Shown here: positions 51,724-61,256 of the stretch, in pieces | Layout: every line of letters begins with the position of its first letter | Numbering within the stretch: the stretch's first letter is position 1 | Source: Alterinioella nitratireducens | GTDB taxonomy: Bacteria > Pseudomonadota > Alphaproteobacteria > Rhodobacterales > Rhodobacteraceae | Direction: 5' to 3' | Length of the DNA stretch: 64,000 bases | NCBI RefSeq assembly: GCF_013155465.1 | Contig: NZ_JABJVX010000011.1 | Span: forward strand, 36,052-100,051 | Made by a program: the position numbers and the translations under genes | The notes under the pieces: generated by a model | Database searches by the model: none | What the model saw: the letters and a program-made list of their open reading frames with translations, nothing else | What the model was told of the DNA's origin: nothing

Positions 51724-54700
51724 CGGATCAAACGGGCACACGCTTCACGATGGCGCCGATATCAATATCCCTCGACGAATTGTTCGCGCAAGGGCAGTCG
51801 CCCCATTTCAAGGTGGTGATCGTCGGATCGGGCTATGGCGGCAGCATTGCCGCCTCGCGTCTGGCGCCGGAGAAACAGCCCGTCTGCTTGCTGGAACGCG
51901 GGCGCGAGATATTGCCCGGTCAATACCCCAGGGATCTGGTGGGCGCGCGCAAGGAATTGCAGGTGATAACGGCGCGCGAGGGCCCGCTTGACCCGGATGC
52001 CAACGGAATGATGGAACTGCGGGTCAACGATGACGTTCATGTCATCGTCGGCAACGGCCTGGGCGGCGGTTCTCTGGTGAATGCGGGCGTTTCGATCAAG
52101 CCCGACATGCGGGTGTTCAAGTCCGGCTGGCCGCGGGCCTATCTTCCGAGCGATAACGAAAAGCCCGCCGAGGGTGACGGAGAACCGGAACCGCCTGGAA
52201 ATGTCCTGTCGGCGCATTTTGCCAGGGTGATGACAAACCTCGGCGCGATCGAGCTTCCCGAGGAACACAACCCGCCCAAACTGCAGGCGCTTGAACAAAG
52301 CGCGGCGGCAATGAAACAGGATTTCCAGCGCGCCGAAATCAATGTGACGTTCGAGGCGGGCCTGAACGCGTTCGGTTTCAATCAGGCCGGTTGCACCATG
52401 TGCGGCGATTGCTGTTCGGGCTGCAATTACGGTGCGAAGAACACCCTGCTGATGAATTACCTGCCCGATGCCAAGCGTGCGGGCGCCGAGATCGTGACCG
52501 AAACCGAGGTCACCACGGTCGAGCCGGTCAAGGGCGGCGGCTGGAAGGTTCATGTGCTCGACCGGTCGAAGTCGGTCGATGGACAGGCCCGGAAAACCAT
52601 CGCGGCCGACATGGTGATCCTGGCCGCCGGGGCTGTGGGAAGCACTGAAATTCTTGCCCGTTCCAAGGATGTGCACGGGCTGCCCCTGTCGAAAGCGCTG
52701 GGAACCAAATTCTCGGCCAATGGCGACGTTCTGGGTTTTGGATTTGGGGCCAACCTGCCGGGCAGCAATGGTTCGGACGAGGCCGCCACCCCGCTCTACA
52801 GTATCGGGGCGGGCAGCAATCTTCCCTTGGACCATACCGCCGGAAGCGGGTCGTCGGTTTCGCCGGCTTTTCAGCCCGGACCCTGCATCACCGGTGTCAT
52901 CCGCGTGGACATGGATGACGACAAGCCACTTGAGACCGGCATGGTGATCGAGGACGGTGTCGCACCGGGGCCGTTGGCCGCCATCTATCCGCCTGCGTTC
53001 TTCCTGCAAGATGTGCTGACCGCCGATTACGCCGGTTTCCCCGATACACGGGCCCGGCTAGGCGCGTTGCAGGGGTTGGGAGAGGCGCTGCAATCGGGCG
53101 GCGATCCGGCCACGCTCAGCTACGAGGGCGTGATGACGCAGATGCAGTCCTATCTGCTGATGTCGCATGACAGCGCGTCGGGAAATCTGACATACCGAGC
53201 ACCAGAAGACCCGAAGAAACTGGGCTATGTCCATGTCGACTGGGAAGGCGCGGGCAGCGAGCCGTCTTTCATACGCGACAATGAGAAACTGACCGAAGCA
53301 TCCGATGCGATCTGGGCCAATTACATCGCCAACCCGATCTGGCAAAAGCAATTTGGTCGCAACATCGTCTCGGTCCATCCGCTGGGTGGTTGCCCGATGT
53401 CCGACAGTGATGCCGACGGTGTCACCGATGCGGATTGCCGGGTCTACAAGGGTGACGGTCAGAATACGATCCATGAAACCCTCCTGGTCTGCGACGGCGC
53501 GGTGGTGCCCAAAGCGCTTGGCGTCAATCCGCTGCTGACGATTTCGGCGATCACCGAACGCGCGATGGACCAACTGGTCGGCGCGCCGAAGAAAGCGGAA
53601 AAAAGGGTCGACGCCGGTGCCGCCCCGCCACCCCTCCCGGACGACCCGGCGGCGCAGGGCGGATTGGATTTGCCGAGGATCGCCATGGGCATCGGTGCCG
53701 CTGCAACGCTGGCCGAGACAATCGCCGAAGCCTGCAAGGCAGAGGAGCCCAACTGGAAAGCGATACTGGCCGAAATCACCGCGTTCCTGGTGGGCATGAT
53801 ACCAGATTATAACTTCAATGACGTCGCCTCGTTCCTCATTGATGTCGGGTTTTCAATACCGTCGAACGAAAACGGCACCTACGAATACGGCGACCTTGGC
53901 AACGGGTTCGCGCAGTTGGCCGAGGATCTGCGCGGCTTGTTCCTGGCCGGCGGCGAGAGCCAATCGCAGGGTAGCCTGCAACCGTTTCTGAACGCATTTT
54001 TCGATGCGCTCGGCGATGTTTCACCCAGCTTCGGGTTCGACGAAACCATGCGTGGGTACATTTCTGACCGCCGGGTTTCACAAGACCACGACATCAGCAA
54101 CCACTACGAGGTTGCCGCGGGGCTAGGCCATGCTGCCAAGCGGTCTCTGCGGGCGGATTTCACGGTCGGCGCCCCGTCCACGCTCGGCCGTGATGCGAAG
54201 GGCAACGTGATCGCATCTGTCACCGATGCCAAGCTTGGCGGAAACGTTCATCTTGTTGCCGGGGAAGGCGAAGATCCTGTCACATACACCGTATCGGATG
54301 GCAAATTCGATCTGCTGGTGCCGGATGAAAATGCGGTCGAAACCTGGCTGATGACCTACACCTGCACATTGACGCCGGAAGAAACGGCCGGGACAAGCTG
54401 GACCATGACAGGCACCAAATATCTGCGGCGGGCCCCCGGATCCTTCTGGTGGACCGATCTGACCACGCTCTATGTTGATCTGGAACCCATAGGTCCGGCT
54501 GGTGCGGCCACCCCTCTGCAAGGCATCATCAGGCTCGACCTGCAGGATCTGGCCGCGCAGATGGAAACGATCAGGACCGGGTTCGAAGGCGCCGTTGCGG
54601 TTTCGGATCTTGAAGATCAGGCCACGCAGGCAATATCGAGCTCCACCTTTGGTGCGGCGATGGCCAAACCGCCAAAGGCAAGACGGACATCGACCAAGCC

Positions 54701-56096
54701 CACGCTGCTGCAGAGCGCCTTTCTGACCCTGCTGAACAAGGGCGCGACCAGTGGCGGCGACAACTGGACAAGCGAATTGGCGACAGGGCTGGAGGCGTAT
54801 TTCGGCGCCGGGATCGCCCAGGTTTTTGCAGGGCTGGTTTTCCGCGCCTATGGCGGTTTCCCGGCCTATATGGAGGATTTCCCGTCACAAAGCGACGATA
54901 CGCTCAAGGCCCTGCCCGAAGATGGCGAGGAATATGGCGGCTCCAGGCTGAAGGTGATTTCACTTCCGAAGACCGATGACGACCCACCGATCCGGTTGTT
55001 CCATTTCCCGCCACCTGATCCCGACAAGCCGGTGAAAGGGCCGATCCTGCTGGCGCCGGGCATGTCGACCACATCGCTGACCTTCGCCCTGAAGACCACC
55101 GAGACGTCGCTGGTCAAGCGCCTGTTGGAACAGAATTACGACGTCTGGGGGTTCGACAGCCGGCTCAGCCCCCGGGTCACGCCAACGCAGACGGACTATA
55201 CGCTTGACGATGTCGCAGCCCAGGACTGGCCCAGGGCGGTGACCCATGTGCTGGGTGAAGCAAAGGCGGAATCCCTTCAGATCGTCGCCCATTGCGTCGG
55301 CGCGCTGACCGCGCAGATGGCTTTGTTGGGCGGGCATGTCCCGACCGAACAGGTGCGTCGGATGGTGTTGATGCAATTCACCGTCCACCCGGCAGCCAAC
55401 TGGTTCAACGTGGTCAAATCCGAACTGGGCCTTGCCCATGATTTCAGCAATGGCTTCCCCCCGTTTCTGTCCGGCATCGTCCGGAACGAACTGGGCGACG
55501 GCCCCGATTGGGAGGCCATCAAGGGTCTTCTCAAGGATGGAATTCCGAAGATCAATCCGGTGTCGCCGCAACCCGGAACCGAGGGGTACCGGATCCCCCT
55601 CGACGAGTTGCACAATTCCGTCGACTGGAATGCGCCCTTTGGCATTGATCACGTCTGCTACAGCCCGACCTGTCACCGCATTTACGGCCTGTATGGCCCG
55701 GTCATCGCCCATAAGAACCTGAATGAGGCGACCCATGACGCGATGCGGCAGATGTTCGGCGAGATTGCCACCAGCCCCTTTGAACAGCTCGGATTGATCA
55801 TGGAGCGCGGAATGGCGGTGTCGAGCACGGGCGAAGATATCTACCTGTGCAATCCCGAACGCCTGAAACTGCCGATCCACATCGTCTCGGGAACAATCAA
55901 CCAGATCGTTCAGCCGGAAAGCGGCTATTACACGCAGCAATGGCTGAAGGAAAAAATGCCGGGTGACGCGGGTTTGTTCACGCGGACCCTGATCGAAGGA
56001 TATGCGCATAATGATTGCATCATCGGCAAACACGCCGATAAGGATGTCTTCGACGGAATAATGCGGGTTCTCGACAACGACGCAGCCGCGGACTGA
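51720..56096 (+). CDS. GMC oxidoreductase (cholesterol oxidase-like) fused to an alpha/beta hydrolase
   Basis: A 1458-residue fusion. The N-terminal 600 residues are a GMC flavoprotein: FAD loop GSGYGGS (36-42), a Cys cluster CTMCGDCCSGC at 225-235, HPLGGCPMSD and GVNPLLTISAITERA near the active site. Residues 800 to 960 hold the beta-rich segment usual in these proteins (TMTGTKYLRRAPGSFWWTDL). The C-terminal 400 residues are an alpha/beta hydrolase with the nucleophile in IVAHCVGALT at Cys1192 rather than Ser, and a His near GYAHNDCIIG. No signal peptide is seen. A sterol- or lipid-like alcohol substrate is implied by the family. It is coupled to the metallophosphoesterase by a GTGA overlap. 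Confidence 0.85.
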   Translation: MTDQTGTRFTMAPISISLDELFAQGQSPHFKVVIVGSGYGGSIAASRLAPEKQPVCLLERGREILPGQYPRDLVGARKELQVITAREGPLDPDANGMMELRVNDDVHVIVGNGLGGGSLVNAGVSIKPDMRVFKSGWPRAYLPSDNEKPAEGDGEPEPPGNVLSAHFARVMTNLGAIELPEEHNPPKLQALEQSAAAMKQDFQRAEINVTFEAGLNAFGFNQAGCTMCGDCCSGCNYGAKNTLLMNYLPDAKRAGAEIVTETEVTTVEPVKGGGWKVHVLDRSKSVDGQARKTIAADMVILAAGAVGSTEILARSKDVHGLPLSKALGTKFSANGDVLGFGFGANLPGSNGSDEAATPLYSIGAGSNLPLDHTAGSGSSVSPAFQPGPCITGVIRVDMDDDKPLETGMVIEDGVAPGPLAAIYPPAFFLQDVLTADYAGFPDTRARLGALQGLGEALQSGGDPATLSYEGVMTQMQSYLLMSHDSASGNLTYRAPEDPKKLGYVHVDWEGAGSEPSFIRDNEKLTEASDAIWANYIANPIWQKQFGRNIVSVHPLGGCPMSDSDADGVTDADCRVYKGDGQNTIHETLLVCDGAVVPKALGVNPLLTISAITERAMDQLVGAPKKAEKRVDAGAAPPPLPDDPAAQGGLDLPRIAMGIGAAATLAETIAEACKAEEPNWKAILAEITAFLVGMIPDYNFNDVASFLIDVGFSIPSNENGTYEYGDLGNGFAQLAEDLRGLFLAGGESQSQGSLQPFLNAFFDALGDVSPSFGFDETMRGYISDRRVSQDHDISNHYEVAAGLGHAAKRSLRADFTVGAPSTLGRDAKGNVIASVTDAKLGGNVHLVAGEGEDPVTYTVSDGKFDLLVPDENAVETWLMTYTCTLTPEETAGTSWTMTGTKYLRRAPGSFWWTDLTTLYVDLEPIGPAGAATPLQGIIRLDLQDLAAQMETIRTGFEGAVAVSDLEDQATQAISSSTFGAAMAKPPKARRTSTKPTLLQSAFLTLLNKGATSGGDNWTSELATGLEAYFGAGIAQVFAGLVFRAYGGFPAYMEDFPSQSDDTLKALPEDGEEYGGSRLKVISLPKTDDDPPIRLFHFPPPDPDKPVKGPILLAPGMSTTSLTFALKTTETSLVKRLLEQNYDVWGFDSRLSPRVTPTQTDYTLDDVAAQDWPRAVTHVLGEAKAESLQIVAHCVGALTAQMALLGGHVPTEQVRRMVLMQFTVHPAANWFNVVKSELGLAHDFSNGFPPFLSGIVRNELGDGPDWEAIKGLLKDGIPKINPVSPQPGTEGYRIPLDELHNSVDWNAPFGIDHVCYSPTCHRIYGLYGPVIAHKNLNEATHDAMRQMFGEIATSPFEQLGLIMERGMAVSSTGEDIYLCNPERLKLPIHIVSGTINQIVQPESGYYTQQWLKEKMPGDAGLFTRTLIEGYAHNDCIIGKHADKDVFDGIMRVLDNDAAAD

Positions 56097-56165
56097 TGCG
56101 GTCTCCGAAGCGTGAACCCAAAGACCGTAGCGGTGTCCGCGCGGCGCGCAAAACCGGGTGCTTCC

Positions 56166-59100
56166 ATGGCTGGTGATACCGATGATCCTCAGGTCGGAAT
56201 GCCAAAGAAACTGCACACGCAGAGCGAGTTGCGGCTGTCGACGGTCATGATGGTCGACATGTTGGCTTCAACCGAGATGAGCGAGCGTCTCGGACCGGAA
56301 GCAAGCTTTCTACTTCTGCAAGATGTCCTCGACGTCGCGCAATCCGTCGTGGCGGCTCATGGTGGGACGATCATCAACGACATGGGGGACGGGTTCTTCG
56401 CCCTGTTCGGCGCGCCGACCTCCATTGATCGCGCGTCCCTGGCCGCCTGCCGGTCCGGGCTCGAGCTATGCGAGGCGGTGCGCGCCAAGTCCTGGGAATA
56501 CAAGGCGCGTTTTGGCCTTGCACCCCAGCTTAGGGTGGGGCTGGCGGCTGGCGAAGTGCTGATCACCCGGCGTGATACGGATGGAACAATCGGGGCCAGC
56601 GGAAACACGATCAATCTCGCGGCACGACTGCAATCATTGGCGGACCCGAACGGCGTGATCTGCTCGGAAAGCGTCGCCATAGACACTGCGGGTTTGGCAA
56701 ACTTCAGGCCGCTGCCCCCGCGTGAGCTGAAAGGTTTCGCCGCGCCGGTTCCGATATTTCAATTGCTTGAGGTGATTTCAGATGGTCCCAGCCCGCCGAA
56801 AGGGGTCGGCGGGAACAGGGGGGAATTTGTCGGCCGCGCCGCGGAGCTTGCCCAGTTGATGCGCTGGCACTCGGAGAACTACAGGCGTCGCCCCGCGGGC
56901 CTGATCGTCGGCGAGGCGGGCATTGGCAAGTCGCGCATCCTGGGTGAATTCGCGGCCCGACTGGGTGACCGTAGGCTTATCGTCGGGGCTTGCCATCCAA
57001 TCACGACCGCCCGGCCTCTGGCCCCACTGATCGAGATCTTGCGGGGGTATAGCGGTTGGCACGACGGCATGTCGACCGAGGCGCTTCAATCCAGTCTGGC
57101 CCCTATCCTGCCCTCCGAACCGGCTGATCGAAAGGTGTTGCTCACCCTGGTTGCGGAAAAGGAGTCGTCGGGCTCCGAGGCGGTTTCGCTTGACGAGACC
57201 GCCCTGCTCCGTGCCCTGACTGCTGGCCTGATCTCACTGGGTCAGGACGAGGGGTGCCTGATTGCGATGGAGGATCTGCACTGGATTGACCCGCTCAGTC
57301 TGGAAGTTCTCAGGGCGGTGATACAGTCCGCTCCGGCCCCGTTTCGCATATTGGGCACCACGCGGCCGGTGGGCTGGCCCGAACGGATGCCGACAGACCG
57401 CATCGAAAGTATCGAGGCCGGTTCGATGCAGGCCGCAGACATATGGACCATCGCTCGCTCCGTTGTCGGTGAGGCAGCGGATGAAAAGCTTGTCGAACGG
57501 GTGACACGGCAGTCCGAGGGCAACCCGTTCTTCGCCATCGAGATTCTGCACCACGCGGCAAATCGCGCCGGCGAAGTCGAAGCCGGACGAATTGGCGCAA
57601 TCCAGAACATTGCGCTGGCGCGGTTTGACCAGCTCGAACCTGCCACGAAGGGGCTGTTGCGCGCGGCCTCGGTGCAGGGGCGAAGCTTCCGCCGCGACGT
57701 GCTTGGAATGGTGGCCGATCATTCGGATGCGGATCTTGATCGGCTGCTCGAAGCGGCAGAGGGGCTTGTCGAGCCCGATCCGGCCGATCCCCGGGGCACC
57801 TGCCGGTTTCGCCACATTCTGTTTCGCGACTCGATCTACACCACGCTTCCATCATCGACCCGGAAGACAATGCACCTATCCGTGGCGCAAGCCCTGGAAA
57901 GCGTTACCGGCGATCGGGCGACCGGAATTGCCGATGTCCTTGCCGATCACTTCGAAAAGGCTGACGAGCCGAAACGTGCCGTCAAGTATCTGCGGGAAGC
58001 CGCGCGAAAGGCCTATGGTTTCTATGCGCTGGAAAGCTGTCTTGCGCTTATGGATCGCGCCTTTCGCCTGATCAATGCGGATGCGGCCAAGTTCGGGCAG
58101 GACGAATTGGAAGACGCGGTGTCGATGCAACTGCGCTGCCTGGACATGATGGACCGCTTCAGGCCCGTGATCGAGGTTTCAGATACCTGGCTGCCGCGCC
58201 TGCGCACAGACGAAGGCTCGCCCACCCTGACTTTGATGCTTATCCTGACCGCCAAGGCGCATTGCCACATGTCGAATTTCGCAGAAAGCCGACAGATGGC
58301 GACCGACGCGCTTGAGATGGCGACCCGCCTTGGCCATCAGAGAACCATCGCCTATGCCAAGATCGTATTGATGCGCGCCCTCAGCGACAGCGGGCTTTGC
58401 GAAATCGAAGAGGTGGAACGGCTCTTCGAGGAGACGCGCGCCTTCACCGAAGACCTGCACGATCCGGCGATCTACGCCAATCGCATGTTTCACATGATGG
58501 CCGCCTATCGTTCACACGGGATGTTGCGCCGCGCATCCGAAGTGAATGACGAGATCGAGGCGCGCGGCGATCCCTACAGCCAAACCCATATCTACCTGGT
58601 CGGACTTTGGAATCGCGCCTTGAACGCGGTAGAGGCCAATGACAGCCATACGACAATCTCACTGGCCGAAACCGGGCTGGCCATCGCGCCCGCAAACAGC
58701 GAAGTGAGACTGATTTTCGAAGGTTTGAAACTTGCGGCCGAACTCGCCCTTGGCATCCCCGGATCGCTGGAACGGCGTCAGGCCATCCACGACGATTTTT
58801 TGGAACGCGGCGAACTCACGTCGCGGTATGCGACGACGATCCAAATCGGTTTCGCCCTGTTTGCGCACGGACGGATCTGGCGTGGCTGGCGGCACTTGCG
58901 GCGGATTGAACCCATGATCGCGGCAAAAGGCCATGTCGAAACCCGCCGCTTCTTCTTGCTGCACCGGGCAGAGCTTCTCCTGACGATCACCGGTGATCTC
59001 AAGATCGACGCTCCGGCTCCCAAACTCGGTCTCGCCGACATCGCCATGGCAATCTACCTGCGGATGACCGGGCGAAGAAAAGCCGAAGCCCTTCTGGGCG

Positions 59101-59300
59101 ATCTTCTGTCCCAGTTCGATCAGCCCAAGGGGTTGTTCGTCGCCCGCGCTCACACTTGCCTCGGCTTGATCTTTGCAGCTGCGAACAAGGCCGACCCCGC
59201 CCGCGAGAGCTTTGATCTGGCCGAGCGTTTGTTCAGGCAAGAGGGCCTTGCGGCGGAACTCGAACGGCTGTCCGGGATACGGGCATCGACCGGGCTCTGA
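56166..59300 (+). CDS. Class III adenylate/guanylate cyclase fused to AAA-type ATPase and helical repeat region
   Basis: A protein of about 1044 residues, the start being uncertain (GTG at 56112, ATG at 56166 or 56199). The cyclase domain lies at about residues 20-205: metal Asp in TVMMVDMLAST, second Asp in NDMGDGFFALFG, and SGNTINLAARL with catalytic Asn and Arg. Next come an ATPase of the STAND type with P-loop GEAGIGKS and Walker B LIAMEDLHWIDP, and a long helical C-terminal region, TPR-like. The enzyme should make cAMP or cGMP under control of the ATPase. It follows the oxidoreductase fusion and precedes two genes with cyclic-nucleotide-binding domains, so a signalling circuit is likely. 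Confidence 0.85.
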   Translation: MAGDTDDPQVGMPKKLHTQSELRLSTVMMVDMLASTEMSERLGPEASFLLLQDVLDVAQSVVAAHGGTIINDMGDGFFALFGAPTSIDRASLAACRSGLELCEAVRAKSWEYKARFGLAPQLRVGLAAGEVLITRRDTDGTIGASGNTINLAARLQSLADPNGVICSESVAIDTAGLANFRPLPPRELKGFAAPVPIFQLLEVISDGPSPPKGVGGNRGEFVGRAAELAQLMRWHSENYRRRPAGLIVGEAGIGKSRILGEFAARLGDRRLIVGACHPITTARPLAPLIEILRGYSGWHDGMSTEALQSSLAPILPSEPADRKVLLTLVAEKESSGSEAVSLDETALLRALTAGLISLGQDEGCLIAMEDLHWIDPLSLEVLRAVIQSAPAPFRILGTTRPVGWPERMPTDRIESIEAGSMQAADIWTIARSVVGEAADEKLVERVTRQSEGNPFFAIEILHHAANRAGEVEAGRIGAIQNIALARFDQLEPATKGLLRAASVQGRSFRRDVLGMVADHSDADLDRLLEAAEGLVEPDPADPRGTCRFRHILFRDSIYTTLPSSTRKTMHLSVAQALESVTGDRATGIADVLADHFEKADEPKRAVKYLREAARKAYGFYALESCLALMDRAFRLINADAAKFGQDELEDAVSMQLRCLDMMDRFRPVIEVSDTWLPRLRTDEGSPTLTLMLILTAKAHCHMSNFAESRQMATDALEMATRLGHQRTIAYAKIVLMRALSDSGLCEIEEVERLFEETRAFTEDLHDPAIYANRMFHMMAAYRSHGMLRRASEVNDEIEARGDPYSQTHIYLVGLWNRALNAVEANDSHTTISLAETGLAIAPANSEVRLIFEGLKLAAELALGIPGSLERRQAIHDDFLERGELTSRYATTIQIGFALFAHGRIWRGWRHLRRIEPMIAAKGHVETRRFFLLHRAELLLTITGDLKIDAPAPKLGLADIAMAIYLRMTGRRKAEALLGDLLSQFDQPKGLFVARAHTCLGLIFAAANKADPARESFDLAERLFRQEGLAAELERLSGIRASTGL

Positions 59301-59468
59301 TCACGCCCGGAGACTTCGGTGCATATCGAACCTATGGAGTGCCGACCGATCACGCGTTAACAATCGTTTGAAGCCACCTGGCGGACTTGATCGAGACCCC
59401 CCGAAAACACCCATTGAGTTGCAATCCGCTCGAAAGCCGAAACCTTTAACCGAACGGGTAACCGCACC

Positions 59469-60164
59469 ATGTCGAACCTCTTGCCTGCTGCCGCATTCGA
59501 AGTCATGGGCTTTCTTGGCGTCACCTTGTATCTCGGCTCTTACGCCGCGCTTCAGACCGGCAGGATAAGAGGTGCCGGATATACCTACGCGCTGCTCAAC
59601 CTGTCGGCAGCCGCGTTTATCCTTGCGTCTCTGACAGCGGAATTTAACCTCTGGTCCGCGATTATCCAGATCAGTTGGATTGTGATCAGCATCGTCGGCA
59701 TGACACGCTACTACCTCTTGACCAGCCGGGCCCGGTTTTCCCAGGAGGAGCAGGATCTGATCGCGGCCTGGTTTCCCGACCTTGCCCCGCCCGATGCGCG
59801 GCAGTTGTTATCCGCCGGCACCTGGGTCGATGCCGATGCCGGCATCCAGATCACCACGCAGGGCGAAGAAATCGGGTTCCTGTATTTCCTGTCCGATGGC
59901 ATGGCCGACGTGTCGGCAAGCGGCAAACCCGTCGGCACATTGGTGGCTCCAAGCGTGATCGGAGAGCTGACCTGCTTTGACGGCGGTCCCGCCAGCGCAA
60001 CGGTTACGTTGGCCCGGAAGGCGCGTTATTTCGCTGTGGATGCGCAAACGCTGAACCAGCTTTGCAGGAAAAACCCCGAATTGCGACTTCACCTCCAGGG
60101 CAGCCTCGCGCGGGACACGCATGCCAAACTGACCGCCGCGAACCAGAAATTGAGCGCCCCGTGA
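59469..60164 (+). CDS. CBU_0592-like membrane domain fused to a degenerate cyclic-nucleotide-binding domain
   Basis: A 231-residue protein. The N-terminal 85 residues have three hydrophobic helices resembling the CBU_0592 family (FLGVTLYLGSYAALQTGRI, then EFNLWSAIIQISWIVIS). The rest is a cyclic-nucleotide-binding fold with VIGELTCFDGGPASATVTLA. The Arg that normally binds the phosphate (RSATV in the neighbour at 60241-60951) is replaced by Pro-Ala here, so nucleotide binding may be lost or changed. The frame ends directly before the Crp-type gene. It might be a membrane tether or sensor in the same circuit. Confidence 0.72.
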   Translation: MSNLLPAAAFEVMGFLGVTLYLGSYAALQTGRIRGAGYTYALLNLSAAAFILASLTAEFNLWSAIIQISWIVISIVGMTRYYLLTSRARFSQEEQDLIAAWFPDLAPPDARQLLSAGTWVDADAGIQITTQGEEIGFLYFLSDGMADVSASGKPVGTLVAPSVIGELTCFDGGPASATVTLARKARYFAVDAQTLNQLCRKNPELRLHLQGSLARDTHAKLTAANQKLSAP

Positions 60165-60240
60165 GCGCGGCCAGCAAGAAACCACCCGCGGTCGGTTTTC
60201 GGGGCGAGGCGCTGCACCATCCACCCAGGCCCGCGCCGCA

Positions 60241-60951
60241 ATGCCAGGTTTGTTCGGGATGAGCGACAGCAGCGACCCACATGCCGATCGGTTTCCCGGC
60301 GTTCTTGGCGTCTCGCGCGCCGCGCCTGGCAAACTGTTGGACAAGCTGGCCGTACTCGGCACCGAGAACACCTTGCGCAAGGGCCAGGATCTCTTCCGGC
60401 AGGGCGATGAAGCGGATGCCCTCTATGTGCTTCGCGACGGGCTGCTGGAAATCAGCACCCTGTCCGGCGACGGCCGCAGGCTGGCGCATATCCTGCTCAA
60501 GCCCGGAACCGTGTTTGGTGAGATTGCGCTTTTTGATGGCGGGCGACGCAGCGCGACCGTCACCGCCAAAGCGCATTCGCGGCTCCTGAAGGTCCGTGGG
60601 AGCCGTCTTCAGGAAGAACTCCGGAACAACCCGGACCTGGCCATTGACCTTCTGTATCTCACCATCGGTCGCCTGCGCTGGATGAGCGAAGAACTGAACG
60701 ACTACGCGTTCCAGCCGGTCGGCGTGCGGCTGGCCCGCAGGCTGGTTTACCTGCTTCAGACCGTCGGGAAAGACGGCGCCATTCGCATTGGCCAAGGCGA
60801 GCTTGCCGAACATATCGGGGCCACCAGGGAAACCGTCTCGAAATCGCTGACAGCGCTGAAGGAACGCGGCATCGTGGAGATCGGCCGCGGCAGGATCAAG
60901 GTGCGCGACCTGGATGCCCTCTGCGAGTTGGGTGCCCCTGGCGTGGTCTGA
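60241..60951 (+). CDS. Crp/Fnr-family transcriptional regulator
   Basis: A 236-residue Crp-type regulator. The beta-barrel domain keeps the nucleotide site FGEIALFDGGRRSATVTA with Glu and Arg, so binding of cAMP or a related nucleotide is likely. A dimer helix and a C-terminal helix-turn-helix (QGELAEHIGATRETVSKSLTAL) follow. There are no N-terminal Cys residues, so it is not an oxygen-sensing Fnr. The ATG at 60241 or 60259 may be the start. It probably reads the signal made by the cyclase upstream and acts at the TGTGA-n6-TCACG site at 61123-61138. Confidence 0.88.
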   Translation: MPGLFGMSDSSDPHADRFPGVLGVSRAAPGKLLDKLAVLGTENTLRKGQDLFRQGDEADALYVLRDGLLEISTLSGDGRRLAHILLKPGTVFGEIALFDGGRRSATVTAKAHSRLLKVRGSRLQEELRNNPDLAIDLLYLTIGRLRWMSEELNDYAFQPVGVRLARRLVYLLQTVGKDGAIRIGQGELAEHIGATRETVSKSLTALKERGIVEIGRGRIKVRDLDALCELGAPGVV

Positions 60952-61256
60952 ACCACGGCCTGGGATCATGCCTGTATTCCACCTCGCACCCGCCGGATTG
61001 TTGTGTCCCCGTTGGGTCTCACGCCCCCCCGATGCCAACCTGTTCTTCCGAATGGTGACCTGTTTCGCGACCGGCCCAGGTATCGTCCAATACCCCTGAC
61101 ACCAAGAAAATGAATGGCCTTATGTGAACCACATCACGGACACGGGGCCCGAAAACAGTGGAAATGCTCCCATAGCCGACCCGGTTCCGAACCGATGTCC
61201 CCTGCGCAAGCGCGGCCATCCCGAAACGGCCCGGACAAAAGGGGAGACATTTGCGA
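60952..61256. other. Intergenic region with a Crp-type operator
   Basis: About 305 bases between the Crp-type gene and the BCCT transporter. Apart from the operator at 61123-61138 and GGGGAG at 61241-61246, the ribosome-binding site of the transporter, I see no gene or hairpin. Confidence 0.6.
61123..61138. promoter_or_regulatory. Crp-type binding site before the BCCT transporter
   Basis: TGTGA-ACCACA-TCACG matches the Crp consensus TGTGA-n6-TCACA in nine of ten positions. Its centre is about 126 bases before the ATG at 61257, so it can act as an activator site of the BCCT gene. The regulator encoded at 60241-60951 is the likely ligand. Confidence 0.72.
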
